From assembly GCA_017847835.1 (NCBI GenBank), contig JAGASH010000008.1, positions 434,001-498,000 of the forward strand: a DNA stretch of 64,000 nucleotides. The letters run 5' to 3'. The translations under genes were made by a program, and so were the position numbers. The notes below the pieces were generated by a model, which was given only the letters and a program-made list of their open reading frames with translations, was not told the DNA's origin and did not search any database. The stretch's first letter is position 1. Each line of letters starts with the position of its first letter. Shown one piece after another: positions 43,154 through 52,186 of the stretch. This stretch comes from Oscillospiraceae bacterium (GTDB lineage: Bacteria; Bacillota; Clostridia; Oscillospirales; Ruminococcaceae).

Positions 43154-43187
43154 AAGAGTAAGATTTTTTATTCCGAAGGGAGAAGCT

Positions 43188-44690
43188 ATGAAATTTGTTG
43201 TGACAAATGAGCAAATGAAGTCTGCGGAACGGCTCTGCGACAGGGATTACGCGAGCTTTTCGAGGCTGATGAAGAACGCGGGAAACGCTGCCGGAGAGCG
43301 TGTTCTTGCGCTGTTTTCGGGAAAAACGGCGGTGGTTCTCTGCGGGAGCGGAAATAACGGCGGCGACGGCTTTGTGATTGCGCGAAAGCTGCTTGAAAAC
43401 GGCATAGAAACGCGGGTTATCCTCGCAAACGGCGCCCCGAAAACCGAGATTTCGCGGGAGTATTTTTCGCTGCTCCCGAGCGAAATTGTCCTTGACTACA
43501 ACACCGACAAAGCGCGCTGTAATGCGGTTTTGCACGAGAGCGAAATCGCGGTTGACTGCGTGTTCGGGACGGGCTTTCACGGAGCGCTGCCCGAGAATAT
43601 TGCCGAGCTGATGACGGCGGCAAACGCAGTCCCGATGAAGGTCGCGGTGGACGTGCCGACGGGCGTGAATTCCGATACGGGCGAGTTTGACGAAAACTGC
43701 TTCAAGCCCGATTTCACGCTGGTTTTAGCGGCAATGAAACGCGGTCTGATAAATCCTGCGTGTGTGGATTTGCTGGGAAAAATCGAGCTGCTTGATATCG
43801 GTATCCCTGATGACTGCTACAACGATTTTTCGGCGAAAATCACGGACGAGAGCGCTTATTCGGCTATTCCGAAGCGAAATCTTTCCGCGAACAAGGGTAC
43901 TTTCGGAAGACTGCTCAACATCGCGGGAAGCCTTTGTTACAGCGGTGCTGCGGCTATGTCGACTAAAGCTGCGCTTCGGTCGGGCACGGGACTTTGCACG
44001 CTTGCGGCGCCGATTTCGGTTGTGAAAATTCTTGGCGCGGCAATCCACGAAACGACTTATCTTCCGCTTCCCGAAACCGATGACGGATTTGTCGCGGAAA
44101 ATTGCACGGAGAAAATTGCCGAAATTCTTCCGAAAATGAACGCGGTCTGCGTGGGCTGCGGGCTGGGAAACAGCGAAAACACTCGAATTCTGACGGAATT
44201 TGTCCTGAAAAATGCGGAATGTCCGATAATTCTTGACGCGGACGGAATAAATTCGCTCGGCGGCAATATAAATGTCTTGAAGGAGCGGACGAGCGCAGGC
44301 AGAGCGACGGTTATCACTCCGCACCCGCTTGAATTTTCGCGGATTTCGGGGCTGTCGGTCGCGGAAATTCAGCGCGACAGGATAAAGGCTGCGCGCGATT
44401 TTTCCGAGAAAACGGGAGCGGTTGTACTGCTGAAAGGCGCGTTTACCGTGATTGCACAGGGAAGCGAGGTTTTTGTCAACCCGACGGGCTGCGCGGCTCT
44501 CGCAAAAGGCGGAAGCGGAGATGTTCTCGCGGGTATTATCGCGGCGCTGCTTGCGCAAGGTGTAGAGCCGCTGAAAGCTGCTGCAAGCGGCGCATTTATC
44601 CACGGAAAAGCCGCAGAAAAGCTCGCGGAAAAAATGCCCGCGCACGCGGTTCTCGCAACGGATTTGATTGAGGCGCTGTACGCGGACTGA
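43188..44690 (+). CDS. nnr: bifunctional NAD(P)H-hydrate epimerase / ADP-dependent hydratase
   Basis: The 500-residue metabolite-repair enzyme converts damaged NAD(P)HX back to NAD(P)H. The N-terminal YjeF_N epimerase (~1-210) shows VLCGSGNNGGDGFVIAR, DCVFGTGFHG and DVPTGVNSDTG. The C-terminal kinase-like dehydratase (~225-495) shows NKGTFGRLLNIAGS, ILDADGINSL, ITPHPLEFSRI, VLLKGAFTVI and GGSGDVLAGIIAALL. GAAGGGAG supports the ATG; the frame is open far upstream (42861) but overlaps the symporter promoter region. A lipoprotein gene follows at 55 bases. Confidence 0.95.
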   Translation: MKFVVTNEQMKSAERLCDRDYASFSRLMKNAGNAAGERVLALFSGKTAVVLCGSGNNGGDGFVIARKLLENGIETRVILANGAPKTEISREYFSLLPSEIVLDYNTDKARCNAVLHESEIAVDCVFGTGFHGALPENIAELMTAANAVPMKVAVDVPTGVNSDTGEFDENCFKPDFTLVLAAMKRGLINPACVDLLGKIELLDIGIPDDCYNDFSAKITDESAYSAIPKRNLSANKGTFGRLLNIAGSLCYSGAAAMSTKAALRSGTGLCTLAAPISVVKILGAAIHETTYLPLPETDDGFVAENCTEKIAEILPKMNAVCVGCGLGNSENTRILTEFVLKNAECPIILDADGINSLGGNINVLKERTSAGRATVITPHPLEFSRISGLSVAEIQRDRIKAARDFSEKTGAVVLLKGAFTVIAQGSEVFVNPTGCAALAKGGSGDVLAGIIAALLAQGVEPLKAAASGAFIHGKAAEKLAEKMPAHAVLATDLIEALYAD

Positions 44691-44744
44691 GCGGGGAAGC
44701 GCCGAACCGATTTCGCTCCCGAAGATTTTTTGACGGAGGAAATT

Positions 44745-45302
44745 ATGAAAAAATTTGTGAAATTTCTCGCGCTGCCGGTTGTCGCGGCAACGCTCTGCGG
44801 GTGCTCGGGAACGCTCCCGTTCACTAAAAAAATGCCCGATTTCAGCGTTAATCAAGCGCTCACCGCCGAGATAAAAAGCGGAAATCTCGAAGCGAAAGCA
44901 AACGTTTCGCGAAAGGACGGCGAGTGGGAATTTGCGTTCACCGAGCCGAAAACGCTCGGCGGGATTGTCGTGAAGCTCGGTGAAAAGGGCGTTGACGGGC
45001 ATTTGGGTTCGCTTTCGTTTGTTGTTGACGACAACCAAAGCTACGCGCTCTATCCCGAAATTATCGCGAAAACCGTGGACGCGCTCGACAAAATACCCGC
45101 CGAAAAAATCAGCGCGAAGGACGGCGTGCTCACCATAGAAACCGACTTCGAGGGCAGCAAAACTACCGTTTCCGCGGACGAGCGCACGGGCAAGCTGATT
45201 TCGCTCAAATGCCCGCAGTATAAGCTCGCGGTGAACTTCACCGAGGCTGAAAACGCTGCCGAAAATCCCGATAAAACGAGCGAAAATCCGTCTGCACAAT
45301 AA
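44745..45302 (+). CDS. lipoprotein, LolA/LppX-like fold possible
   Basis: This 185-residue secreted lipoprotein has lipobox LCGC (lipid Cys near residue 20), followed by a beta-strand-rich domain (SVNQALTAEIKSGNLEAKANVSRKDGEWEF, GGIVVKLGEKG, LTIETDFEGSKTTVSADERTGKLISL). This reminds me of half-barrel lipoproteins such as LolA-like families, but the similarity is weak. The tail is Asn/Glu/Pro-rich. It follows nnr and shares its transcript. A GGAGG site supports the ATG at 44745. Confidence 0.72.
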   Translation: MKKFVKFLALPVVAATLCGCSGTLPFTKKMPDFSVNQALTAEIKSGNLEAKANVSRKDGEWEFAFTEPKTLGGIVVKLGEKGVDGHLGSLSFVVDDNQSYALYPEIIAKTVDALDKIPAEKISAKDGVLTIETDFEGSKTTVSADERTGKLISLKCPQYKLAVNFTEAENAAENPDKTSENPSAQ

Positions 45303-45333
45303 TAGATTTCGCGAAAATTTTCCCCGAAAATCA

Positions 45334-45368
45334 TCAAGCCGCCGAGAAATAGGCGGCTTTGATTTTTG
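45334..45368 (+). terminator. terminator of the nnr-lipoprotein transcript
   Basis: A 10-11 bp stem (TCAAGCCGCC / GGCGGCTTTGA, 8-base loop) followed by TTTTT. Confidence 0.9.
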
Positions 45369-45370
45369 TG

Positions 45371-45399
45371 TTGCAATTTTAGGCTGAGTGTGGTATAAT
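45371..45399 (+). promoter_or_regulatory. promoter for the flavodoxin-domain gene
   Basis: TTGCAA (45371-45376) and TATAAT (45394-45399), spacer 17 bp, TGTGG before the -10. Confidence 0.87.
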
Positions 45400-45451
45400 G
45401 AGCAAAACGGGCTGATAAGCTGCCCGACAAATCGGAATTTGGAGGAAAAAA

Positions 45452-45976
45452 ATGAACGGAATAATTTTATATCAATCAAAATATGGCGCTACAAAGAAAT
45501 ATGCAGATTGGATTTCAGAAGAAACAGGTTTTTCTTGTGTTGAAACAAAAAAAGCAGTAATTGACGATATCGTAAACTATGATACAATTATTTTAGGCGG
45601 TGGAATATATGCTTCCGGCATTGCAGGTTTGTCTTTTCTAAAGAAGAATATCAATAAATTAACAGACAAAAAGATTATTGTATTCTGTTGCGGCGCATCT
45701 CCTTACGAAGAAAACGCCTTCCAGCAAATCATTGACCATAATTTGAAGGAGAAATTAGCCAATATTCCTGTCTTTTACTGCCGTGGCGCGTGGGATATGG
45801 ACGCAATGTCTTTCAAGGACAAAACATTATGCAATTTACTTAAAAAAGCTGTCGCAAAAAAAGATCCTGCTGATTATGAAGTATGGGAAAAAGCTCTGAT
45901 GTCAGTCGGTGATGATAAAGGTGATTGGACTGACAAAAAATACATTGAACCAATAATTGAATGTGTTAAGCGATAA
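45452..45976 (+). CDS. flavodoxin domain-containing protein
   Basis: The 174-residue protein has an N-terminal flavodoxin-type FMN-phosphate loop (ILYQSKYGATKKYADWI) and the YDTIILGGGIYASG strand-loop typical of the flavodoxin_5/HemG-like group. The C-terminal part (FSKDKTLCNLLKKAV, DKKYIEPII) is helical. It may be an electron carrier or a protoporphyrinogen-oxidase-like protein. The gene is far more AT-rich than its flanks and uses AAA/ATA/TTA codons, suggesting recent acquisition. A GGAGGAAAA site, promoter and terminator make it a self-contained unit. Confidence 0.85.
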   Translation: MNGIILYQSKYGATKKYADWISEETGFSCVETKKAVIDDIVNYDTIILGGGIYASGIAGLSFLKKNINKLTDKKIIVFCCGASPYEENAFQQIIDHNLKEKLANIPVFYCRGAWDMDAMSFKDKTLCNLLKKAVAKKDPADYEVWEKALMSVGDDKGDWTDKKYIEPIIECVKR

Positions 45977-46031
45977 ATTCCCATTTCCCGCGCGGATTTC
46001 AAAGCTAAATTCACCTCGAAATAACAAAAAC

Positions 46032-46058
46032 TCCCCGAGCGATTTCGGGGAATTTTTG
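46032..46058. terminator. bidirectional terminator between the flavodoxin gene and trpA
   Basis: TCCCCGA / TCGGGGA with a 6-base loop. ATTTTTG follows on plus and GTTTTTG on minus; the trp operon ends 22 bases away. Confidence 0.87.
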
Positions 46059-46079
46059 TCATTTATTTTAGGAGATTTC

Positions 46080-46856
46080 TTAGATTTTATGCACCGCGTC
46101 CGTCATCGATTTAACGTAATTGTAAATCTCGGGCGCGGCTTTCTCGCCGTACTTCTCGACAATTCTGACAATCGCAGAGCCGACTATAACTCCGTCCGAG
46201 AGCGCCGCCATTTTCTCGGCTTGCTCGGGCGTTGATACACCAAAGCCGATTGCCGCAGGAACTTTCTTGTACTTTTTCACGCTCTCCATAATCGAAGCAA
46301 GGTCGGTTTTAATCTCGCTTCTCACACCCGTCACACCCATTGAGCTTACAATGTACAAAAATCCGTCGGCGCTTTCTGCAATTGACTTTATGCGCGCTTC
46401 GCTTGTCGGGGCAATCATCGAGATTATCGAAATCCCGTGCTTTTTCGCAATTTCGTCAGCTTCACTCTTTTCCTCAAACGGCATATCGGGACAAATCAGC
46501 CCGTCCACGCCGATTTCCTTGCAGCGCGCGAAAAATCTGTCGTATCCGTACTTGAAAACGGGGTTCAGATAGGTCATAAATACCAGCGGAATGTCGGTTT
46601 CACGACGCACTTTTTGGGCTAATTCAAACGCAAGGTCGGTTGTCATTCCCGCTTGCAGCGCGCGCAAATCCGCACCCTGAATTACCACACCCTCGGCAAT
46701 CGGGTCGGAGAACGGAATTCCTATCTCAATCATATCCGCGCCCGCTTTTATTGCCGCCATTATGTTTTCAAACGAGCTGTCAAACGTCGGGTCGCCCGCC
46801 GTCAGAAAGCCGATAAACGCTTTTTTGTTTTTAAACGCATTTTCTATTCTGTTCAT
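46080..46856 (-). CDS. trpA: tryptophan synthase alpha chain
   Basis: The 258-residue subunit splits indole-3-glycerol phosphate to indole and glyceraldehyde 3-phosphate and channels indole to TrpB. The catalytic Glu is in MIEIGIPFSDPIAEG, with FMTYLNPVFKYGYDRF, GLICPDMPFEEKSE, SSMGVTGVRS and the GFGVSTPEQAEKM phosphate loop. It is the last gene of the operon, 11 bases after trpB, with AAGGAG upstream and a terminator just beyond. Confidence 0.96.
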   Translation of the reverse strand: MNRIENAFKNKKAFIGFLTAGDPTFDSSFENIMAAIKAGADMIEIGIPFSDPIAEGVVIQGADLRALQAGMTTDLAFELAQKVRRETDIPLVFMTYLNPVFKYGYDRFFARCKEIGVDGLICPDMPFEEKSEADEIAKKHGISIISMIAPTSEARIKSIAESADGFLYIVSSMGVTGVRSEIKTDLASIMESVKKYKKVPAAIGFGVSTPEQAEKMAALSDGVIVGSAIVRIVEKYGEKAAPEIYNYVKSMTDAVHKI

Positions 46857-46867
46857 CTCAATTCTCC

Positions 46868-48052
46868 TTATTCGTGCAAATCAATTCCGCGATAACGCGC
46901 GATTGCCGCAACGTCCTTGTCACCGCGTCCGCTCAGACAGCAGATTATGATATCGTCTTTTTTCATCGTGGGAGCAATTTTCATCAGGTGAGCAACCGCG
47001 TGCGCGCTCTCAACCGCGCAGATTATGCCCTCGGTTCTCGCGATATACTCGAACGCGTTCACCGCTTCATCATCGGTTACGGGAACGTACTCCGCTCTGC
47101 CGATTGAGTGCAGATAAGCGTGCTCCGGACCGATACCGGGATAGTCAAGTCCCGCGGAAATCGAGTAAACGGGAGCAATCTGACCGTACTCGTTCTGACA
47201 GAAAAGCGATTTCATTCCGTGGAACACACCGACGCTTCCCGTGGCAATCGTAGCTGCTGTTTCGCCCGTGTGAACACCGCGTCCGGCAGCCTCGCAGCCG
47301 ATTAATCTCACGTCCTTGTCGCCTATGAAGTTGTAGAACATTCCCATTGCGTTTGAGCCGCCGCCCACGCAAGCCATAACCGCTGTCGGGAGCTTGCCTT
47401 CAAGTTCGAGAATTTGCTCGCGGGCTTCTCTTGAAATCACGCTCTGAAAGTCGCGAACCATCATCGGGAACGGGTGCGGTCCCATAACCGAGCCGAGAAC
47501 GTAAAGCGTGTCGTCCACACGGCTCGACCAGTCGCGCATTGCCTCGTTTACCGCGTCTTTCAAGGTCATTGTGCCGGTTGTGACAGGGTGAACCTTTGCC
47601 CCGAGAAGTTCCATTCGGTAAACGTTGAGCGCCTGACGAATGGTATCTTCTTTGCCCATAAAAATCTCGCATTCGAGGTCCATAAGAGCCGCTGCCGTTG
47701 CCGCAGCAACACCGTGCTGTCCGGCACCCGTTTCCGCGATAATACGCTTTTTGCCCATTTTTTTAGCAAGCAGGCACTGTCCGAGAACATTGTTGATTTT
47801 ATGCGAGCCGGTGTGGTTCAAATCCTCGCGCTTGAAGTAGATTTTCGCGCCGCCGAGGTCTTTTGTCATCTTCTCCGCATAGTAGAGAAGCGACGGTCTG
47901 TTCGCGTATTCGCGGTTGAGTTTGTCCAGCTCCGCGATAAAATCGGGGTCTTTAGAGAAGTGCTCGTAAGCCTCCTCCAGCTTGTGAATTTCGTTCATCA
48001 GCGTTTCGGGAACGTACTGCCCGCCGAAATCGCCGTATCTTCCGTTGTTCAT
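46868..48052 (-). CDS. trpB: tryptophan synthase beta chain
   Basis: The 394-residue PLP enzyme condenses indole with serine. The PLP Lys is in [13 protein letters not shown], the catalytic Glu in [10 protein letters not shown], with the phosphate-binding [10 protein letters not shown], the sodium/COMM-domain segment [19 protein letters not shown] and the C-terminal LSGRGDKD. It belongs to the standard TrpB1 class. An AAAGGAG site precedes it, and it lies 24 bases after trpF. Confidence 0.97.
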   Translation of the reverse strand: MNNGRYGDFGGQYVPETLMNEIHKLEEAYEHFSKDPDFIAELDKLNREYANRPSLLYYAEKMTKDLGGAKIYFKREDLNHTGSHKINNVLGQCLLAKKMGKKRIIAETGAGQHGVAAATAAALMDLECEIFMGKEDTIRQALNVYRMELLGAKVHPVTTGTMTLKDAVNEAMRDWSSRVDDTLYVLGSVMGPHPFPMMVRDFQSVISREAREQILELEGKLPTAVMACVGGGSNAMGMFYNFIGDKDVRLIGCEAAGRGVHTGETAATIATGSVGVFHGMKSLFCQNEYGQIAPVYSISAGLDYPGIGPEHAYLHSIGRAEYVPVTDDEAVNAFEYIARTEGIICAVESAHAVAHLMKIAPTMKKDDIIICCLSGRGDKDVAAIARYRGIDLHE

Positions 48053-48076
48053 ATTTATTCTCCTTTAAAAATATTT

Positions 48077-48670
48077 TCAATCGGTATTTCTCGCCGCTTT
48101 CACCGCCGCGAGAATTTTCTCCCTGTCCTTGATTTTGTCCGTTTCAACCCCGCCCGAGATGTCCGCGCCGAATGGGTGAAACCGCGCCAAATCGGGGATT
48201 TTCTCGGGGGTTATCCCGCCCGCGATAAAAAATGGCACGGGGATTTTTTCAGGGGAAATCAGCGCGTGGTCGAACTGTTTTCCCGTGCCCTTGCCGCTGT
48301 CGAGAAGCAGAAAATCCGCGCCGAGCGGCTCGATTTCGCTCCCGTCAACCTTCACTGCGCGAATTATCGGCAGGGAAACGCGCTTCTTTAATTCTGCAAT
48401 ATAATCCGCATTTTCGCTTCCGTGGAGCTGCACGATATCGATGATTTCCCGTTTTGCCGCTTCCTCGATGTAATCAATCGGAGCGTCCACGAAAACCCCG
48501 ACCGACTGAATTTCCGCGTTCAGCCGTTTTTTGAGCAAAGCCGCTTTGTCAAGCGAAATATTGCGGTGACTTTTCGGGAAATTCAGCACAAATCCCGCGA
48601 AATCGGGCTTCGCTTCGTTCACAAAATCGATGTCAATTTCACGGAAAAGCCCGCAGATTTTTATCTTCAT
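48077..48670 (-). CDS. trpF: phosphoribosylanthranilate isomerase
   Basis: The 197-residue TIM-barrel enzyme rearranges phosphoribosylanthranilate. It starts KIKICGLFREIDID (catalytic Cys in KICG), and contains PDFAGFVLNFPKSHRNIS, VGVFVD, IVQLHGSENADYI, a catalytic Asp in LLLDSGKGTGKQFDH, and the FIAGGITPEKI and GADISGGVETDKIKD motifs. Its ATG overlaps the trpC stop by one base. The substrate made by TrpD must come from an unlinked gene. Confidence 0.95.
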   Translation of the reverse strand: MKIKICGLFREIDIDFVNEAKPDFAGFVLNFPKSHRNISLDKAALLKKRLNAEIQSVGVFVDAPIDYIEEAAKREIIDIVQLHGSENADYIAELKKRVSLPIIRAVKVDGSEIEPLGADFLLLDSGKGTGKQFDHALISPEKIPVPFFIAGGITPEKIPDLARFHPFGADISGGVETDKIKDREKILAAVKAARNTD

Positions 48671-49452
48671 CAGAAACCTCTCAATTCGCGCAGCTTTGCG
48701 GTTTTGTCGTCCGCGCGCATAAGCGTTTCGCCGATAAGAGCCGCGTTTGCGTTGACCTTTCGCAGAGCCGACACGTCCTCGGCGGTTTTCACACCGCTTT
48801 CCGACACGAAAATCCTGTCGCTCGGGACGATTTCGCGAAGCTTTCCGCTTTTCGTGAAGTCAACCGAGAAATTCCGCAAATCGCGGTTGTTCACGCCGAT
48901 AATCTGCGCTCCGATTTTCACGGCAGCCTCGGTTTCCGCTTCGTCACGGCATTCCACAAGCGCCGACAGCCCGAGCGAGTGCGCTAAATCGAGATACTCG
49001 GAGAGCTGTTTTTCCGACAAAATCGACGATATCAGGAGCACAGCCGACGCGCCGAGAATTTTCGCTTCGTAAATCATATAATCGGAAATTGTGAAATCCT
49101 TCCGCAAAACGGGGATTTTCACCGTGTTTGTGATTTCTCGCAAAATCGCGTCGCTGCCCTTGAACCAGAACGGCTCGGTTAAACAGGAAATCGCGTTTGC
49201 GCCCGCTTTTTCGTAGTCCTTGGCAATCTGCAAATACGGGAAATTTTCCGCGATTATTCCCTTTGACGGCGACGCTCGTTTCACCTCGCAGATAAACGCG
49301 ATGTCCTCTCCCGAAAGCTCTCTTTTAAAGGGGAAATCGCTTGTTTTCGGGAGCTTTTCGGCAGCCTCACGAACCTCCGAAAGCGGAATTTCTTTCGCTT
49401 TATCGGCAATTCGCTCGCGCGTTTTCTGCGCTATTTCATCTAAAATATTCAT
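48670..49452 (-). CDS. trpC: indole-3-glycerol phosphate synthase
   Basis: The 260-residue barrel enzyme closes the indole ring. Visible motifs are FICEVKRASPSKGII (catalytic Lys), ISCLTEPFWFKGS, VLRKDFTISDYMIYEAKILGA, LVECRDEAE, IGVNNRDLRNFSVD and VSESGVKTAEDVS. A TTG at 49455 is in frame, but the ATG at 49452 has GAGGT 7 bases upstream and begins on the last base of the trpG stop. It directly follows trpG, where trpD would be expected. Confidence 0.95.
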   Translation of the reverse strand: MNILDEIAQKTRERIADKAKEIPLSEVREAAEKLPKTSDFPFKRELSGEDIAFICEVKRASPSKGIIAENFPYLQIAKDYEKAGANAISCLTEPFWFKGSDAILREITNTVKIPVLRKDFTISDYMIYEAKILGASAVLLISSILSEKQLSEYLDLAHSLGLSALVECRDEAETEAAVKIGAQIIGVNNRDLRNFSVDFTKSGKLREIVPSDRIFVSESGVKTAEDVSALRKVNANAALIGETLMRADDKTAKLRELRGF

Positions 49453-50024
49453 CAAATTACCTCGCTCAAAAAGTTCTTCAGCATAACCTCACCGTGCTCC
49501 GTGAGAATGCTTTCGGGGTGAAACTGCACGCCGTAAACGGGATATTTTTCGTGCCGAACCGCCATAATTTCTCCGTCCGCGGTTTTCGCTGCGATTTTAA
49601 GGCACTCGGGAAAACCGTTTTCATCGGCTGCAAGCGAGTGATAGCGCGCAATCTCAAACTCACCGTCAATCCCCTTGAAAAGCGCGCAGTTTTTGTCGGC
49701 GGTTATCACGGATTTTTTGCCGTGCATAAGCTGCTTTGCGTGAACGATTTTCGCGCCGTATGCCTCGCAGATTGCCTGATGTCCGAGGCAAACACCGAGC
49801 AGCGGAATTTTTCCCGCAGCCTTCAAAATCAGCTCTTCGCAAACTCCCGCGTCCGAGGGCTTGCCGGGACCGGGACTGATTATAATATGCGAGGGAGCGA
49901 GCGCGATTATTTCATCTGCGGTCAGTTCGTCGTTTCGGATTACCTTGATATCCGGGTTGATTTTGCCCACAAGCTGATATAGATTATAAGAAAAGCTGTC
50001 GTAATTATCCACAAGTAAAATCAT
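49452..50024 (-). CDS. trpG: anthranilate synthase glutamine amidotransferase component
   Basis: The 190-residue class I glutaminase supplies ammonia to TrpE. It shows ILLVDNYDSFSYNL, ISPGPGKPSDAG, the nucleophile in LLGVCLGHQAI, VMHGKKS-type segment LMHGKKSVIT and the His-Glu pair in GVQFHPESILTEHG. It ends right after this domain, so it is not fused to TrpD as in some bacteria. It follows trpE by 13 bases. Confidence 0.95.
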   Translation of the reverse strand: MILLVDNYDSFSYNLYQLVGKINPDIKVIRNDELTADEIIALAPSHIIISPGPGKPSDAGVCEELILKAAGKIPLLGVCLGHQAICEAYGAKIVHAKQLMHGKKSVITADKNCALFKGIDGEFEIARYHSLAADENGFPECLKIAAKTADGEIMAVRHEKYPVYGVQFHPESILTEHGEVMLKNFLSEVI

Positions 50025-50037
50025 AAAATCACCACTT

Positions 50038-51504
50038 TCAAATCTCGGTTTTCAGCGCTTCGACAACCGCTTTCGCTTTGTTTATGCACTCCTGAAATTC
50101 CTTTTCGGGAACGGAGTCCGCGACAATTCCCGCACCGCTTCTCACGAACACGCGACCGTTTTTCTTGAAGCAAAGACGAATTGCAATTGCCGTATCAAGA
50201 TTTCCGCGAAAATCGATGTAGCCGACCGCGCCGCCGTAAATTCCGCGTTTGTTGTTTTCGAGCTCGTTTATAATCTCGCAGGCACGGATTTTCGGTGCTC
50301 CGGAAAGCGTTCCCGCGGGCAAAACCGCGTTTACCGCGTCAAGTGCCGAGAAGCCTTCTCTAATCTCTCCGCGAACCGTTGAGCCGATGTGCATAACGTG
50401 AGAATAGCGCTCGATTGACATATATTTCTCAACCTCAACCGTCCCGAAAGCCGAGATTTTTCCGAGGTCGTTTCGTCCGAGGTCAACGAGCATATTGTGC
50501 TCGGAAAGCTCCTTTTCATCGGCGAGAAGCTCTTTTTCAAGCTGTTTGTCCTCTTTTTCCGTTTTGCCGCGAGGACGTGTTCCCGCGAGAGGGAACGTGT
50601 GCAGAACACCGTTTTCAAGCTTCACAAGAGTTTCCGGAGAAGCCCCCGCGACCTCCATATCCGAGCTTGAAAAATAGAACATATACGGCGAGGGATTTGT
50701 GGTTCTCAGCACGCGGTAAGCGCTGAGCAGACTGCCTTTGAACTCCGCGTCAAGGCGGTTTGACAGGACAACCTGAAAGATGTCGCCGTCATAGATGTAT
50801 TGCTTCGCTTTTTCGACCATTTCGCAGTAGCGCTCCTTGTCGAAAAGCGGCTTGAAGTCGCCGAGAAGCTTTGAGTTCTCGTCGGGAGCGGGCTTTCCGT
50901 GACGGATAAGCTCCTCCATCGCGTCGAGCTCTTTTTCTGCGCGTTTATACTCTTCTTCGAGATTTTCGGTTTTGATGTTTACAATCAGTATGATTTTCTG
51001 CTTGATATTATCAAACGCGACAACCTTGTCAAACAGCATCAAATCAACATCTCGGAAATTTTCTTCGTCCTCTGCGTCAAGCTTCAGGCAAGGCTCGGCG
51101 TATTTTATATAGTCGTAGCCGAAGTAGCCGACAAGCCCGCCCGTAAAGCTCGGAAAACCGTCCATCTGCGGTGCGCGGTACTCTTCGAGCAGCGCTTTTA
51201 TGCGGACTGCGGGATTTTTCTCGGTGAAGCTCTCGGTTTCTCCGGTCGCGATATTTTTGATATTCAGCACCCCGTCAAGACAGCTGATTTCCAGCTTCGG
51301 GTCATATCCCAGAAACGTGTAGCGTCCCCATTTTTCCTGATTTTCAACGCTCTCGAGAATGAAAACGTGAGAGCTTGCGTTTTTGAGAATTTTCAGCGCC
51401 TCGACAGGCGTTCTGATGTCGGCGAAAAGCTCGCGCTTTACGGGAACAACCGTGTAATCCGCGTACTTTTTCGCTTCTTCGAGCGTGGGATAAATCTTTT
51501 CCAT
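50038..51504 (-). CDS. trpE: anthranilate synthase component I
   Basis: The 488-residue subunit converts chorismate to anthranilate, the first committed step to tryptophan. The feedback site is visible as LLESVE-type ILESVENQEKWGRYTFLG. The chorismate-binding half shows FQVVLSNRLDAEF, TTNPSPYMFYF, GASPETLVKL, FPLAGTRPRGKTEKED, the E-LMLVDLGRNDLG-type motif MLVDLGRNDLGKI, and SGAPKIRACEII. It is first in the operon behind a T-box leader; GGGAGG precedes the ATG. Confidence 0.96.
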   Translation of the reverse strand: MEKIYPTLEEAKKYADYTVVPVKRELFADIRTPVEALKILKNASSHVFILESVENQEKWGRYTFLGYDPKLEISCLDGVLNIKNIATGETESFTEKNPAVRIKALLEEYRAPQMDGFPSFTGGLVGYFGYDYIKYAEPCLKLDAEDEENFRDVDLMLFDKVVAFDNIKQKIILIVNIKTENLEEEYKRAEKELDAMEELIRHGKPAPDENSKLLGDFKPLFDKERYCEMVEKAKQYIYDGDIFQVVLSNRLDAEFKGSLLSAYRVLRTTNPSPYMFYFSSSDMEVAGASPETLVKLENGVLHTFPLAGTRPRGKTEKEDKQLEKELLADEKELSEHNMLVDLGRNDLGKISAFGTVEVEKYMSIERYSHVMHIGSTVRGEIREGFSALDAVNAVLPAGTLSGAPKIRACEIINELENNKRGIYGGAVGYIDFRGNLDTAIAIRLCFKKNGRVFVRSGAGIVADSVPEKEFQECINKAKAVVEALKTEI

Positions 51505-51842
51505 AGCAAAACCTCCCGAAAAACAAAAATCCGTCCTCTGACAGAATTTTACAATTCTGCCATAAGGACGGTTTAACTCCGTGTTGCCACCTTATTTCAC
51601 CGGAAAATCGCTTTTTCGGTGCGCTCAGCAGGTACTAACATACCCTTGCGGTTAACGCCCGCTTACGTCTTAAGATACTCCGAAAACGCGCCGTTAAACA
51701 GCCCGCGTTCGTTTCCCCCTCGCCCTCGGTGGTCCATTTGGAAGCTCTGCGTTCTGCGGTATTCACAGCATCGACCGCTCTCTGGGAGTGCACAAGCAAC
51801 GTTATCTCCACCTCATCGGTTTATAAGGCATATTCAATTTAC
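51505..51842 (-). promoter_or_regulatory. tryptophan T-box riboswitch leader of the trp operon
   Basis: The ~338-base leader has the T-box features on the minus strand. A stem I with an AGAGAG element (near 51775-51782) carries a UGG (Trp) specifier at 51736-51734 in the context CAAATGGACC. The conserved AAGGTGGCAACACGG antiterminator box is at 51593-51579. A terminator follows (CCGTCCT at 51571-51565 with AGGACGG at 51537-51531) and then ATTTTTG. Uncharged tRNA-Trp would bind the specifier and box and let transcription proceed. No leader peptide or TRAP repeats are seen. Confidence 0.93.
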
Positions 51843-51848
51843 TTTCCC

Positions 51849-51877
51849 ATTTTATCACGTTAAACAGCGTTTGTCAA
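51849..51877 (-). promoter_or_regulatory. promoter of the trp operon
   Basis: On the minus strand TTGACA (51872-51877) and TAAAAT (51849-51854), spacer 17 bp; the T-box leader starts a few bases on. Confidence 0.88.
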
Positions 51878-52075
51878 GACCTTTTTCGGAATTTTTTATT
51901 GGCAAGTTTTATCGATTTGTGCAAAATCGAGAAAAATTTCTATCATTTGCCGAAAAAATAATGAAAAATAACCAAAAGACTCCCAATTTATACAAAAAAA
52001 CTTCAAAATTAGACAAAATTTTCCTGTCAATCTGTTCATTTTTCCCAAATGTGTACAAAATAAGCAAAAAAACAG
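51878..52075. other. AT-rich intergenic region between trp and flagellar operons
   Basis: About 200 very AT-rich bases separate the divergent trp and flagellar promoters. No gene, hairpin or repeat of note was seen, and no sigma-D/FliA-type promoter. Confidence 0.5.
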
Positions 52076-52104
52076 TTGAAATCCGTTGCGAAATGGTGTA
52101 TAAT
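52076..52104 (+). promoter_or_regulatory. promoter of the flagellar operon
   Basis: TTGAAA (52076-52081) and TATAAT (52099-52104), spacer 17 bp, GGTG before the -10. The leader to flgB is about 75 bases. The housekeeping type of promoter is that expected for the early fla/che operon of Firmicutes. Confidence 0.83.
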
Positions 52105-52186
52105 GATTATGGACATCTATGTGTATAGGGGAAATTGCGCCCTAAAATCACCCATAATATAGATATGTAGAGGAAATGAGGTTCTT

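Noticed and set aside
42861..43187. N-terminal extension of nnr from 42861
   Set aside because: It would overlap the symporter gene and the nnr promoter and has no ribosome site. The ATG at 43188 has one and begins the conserved domain.
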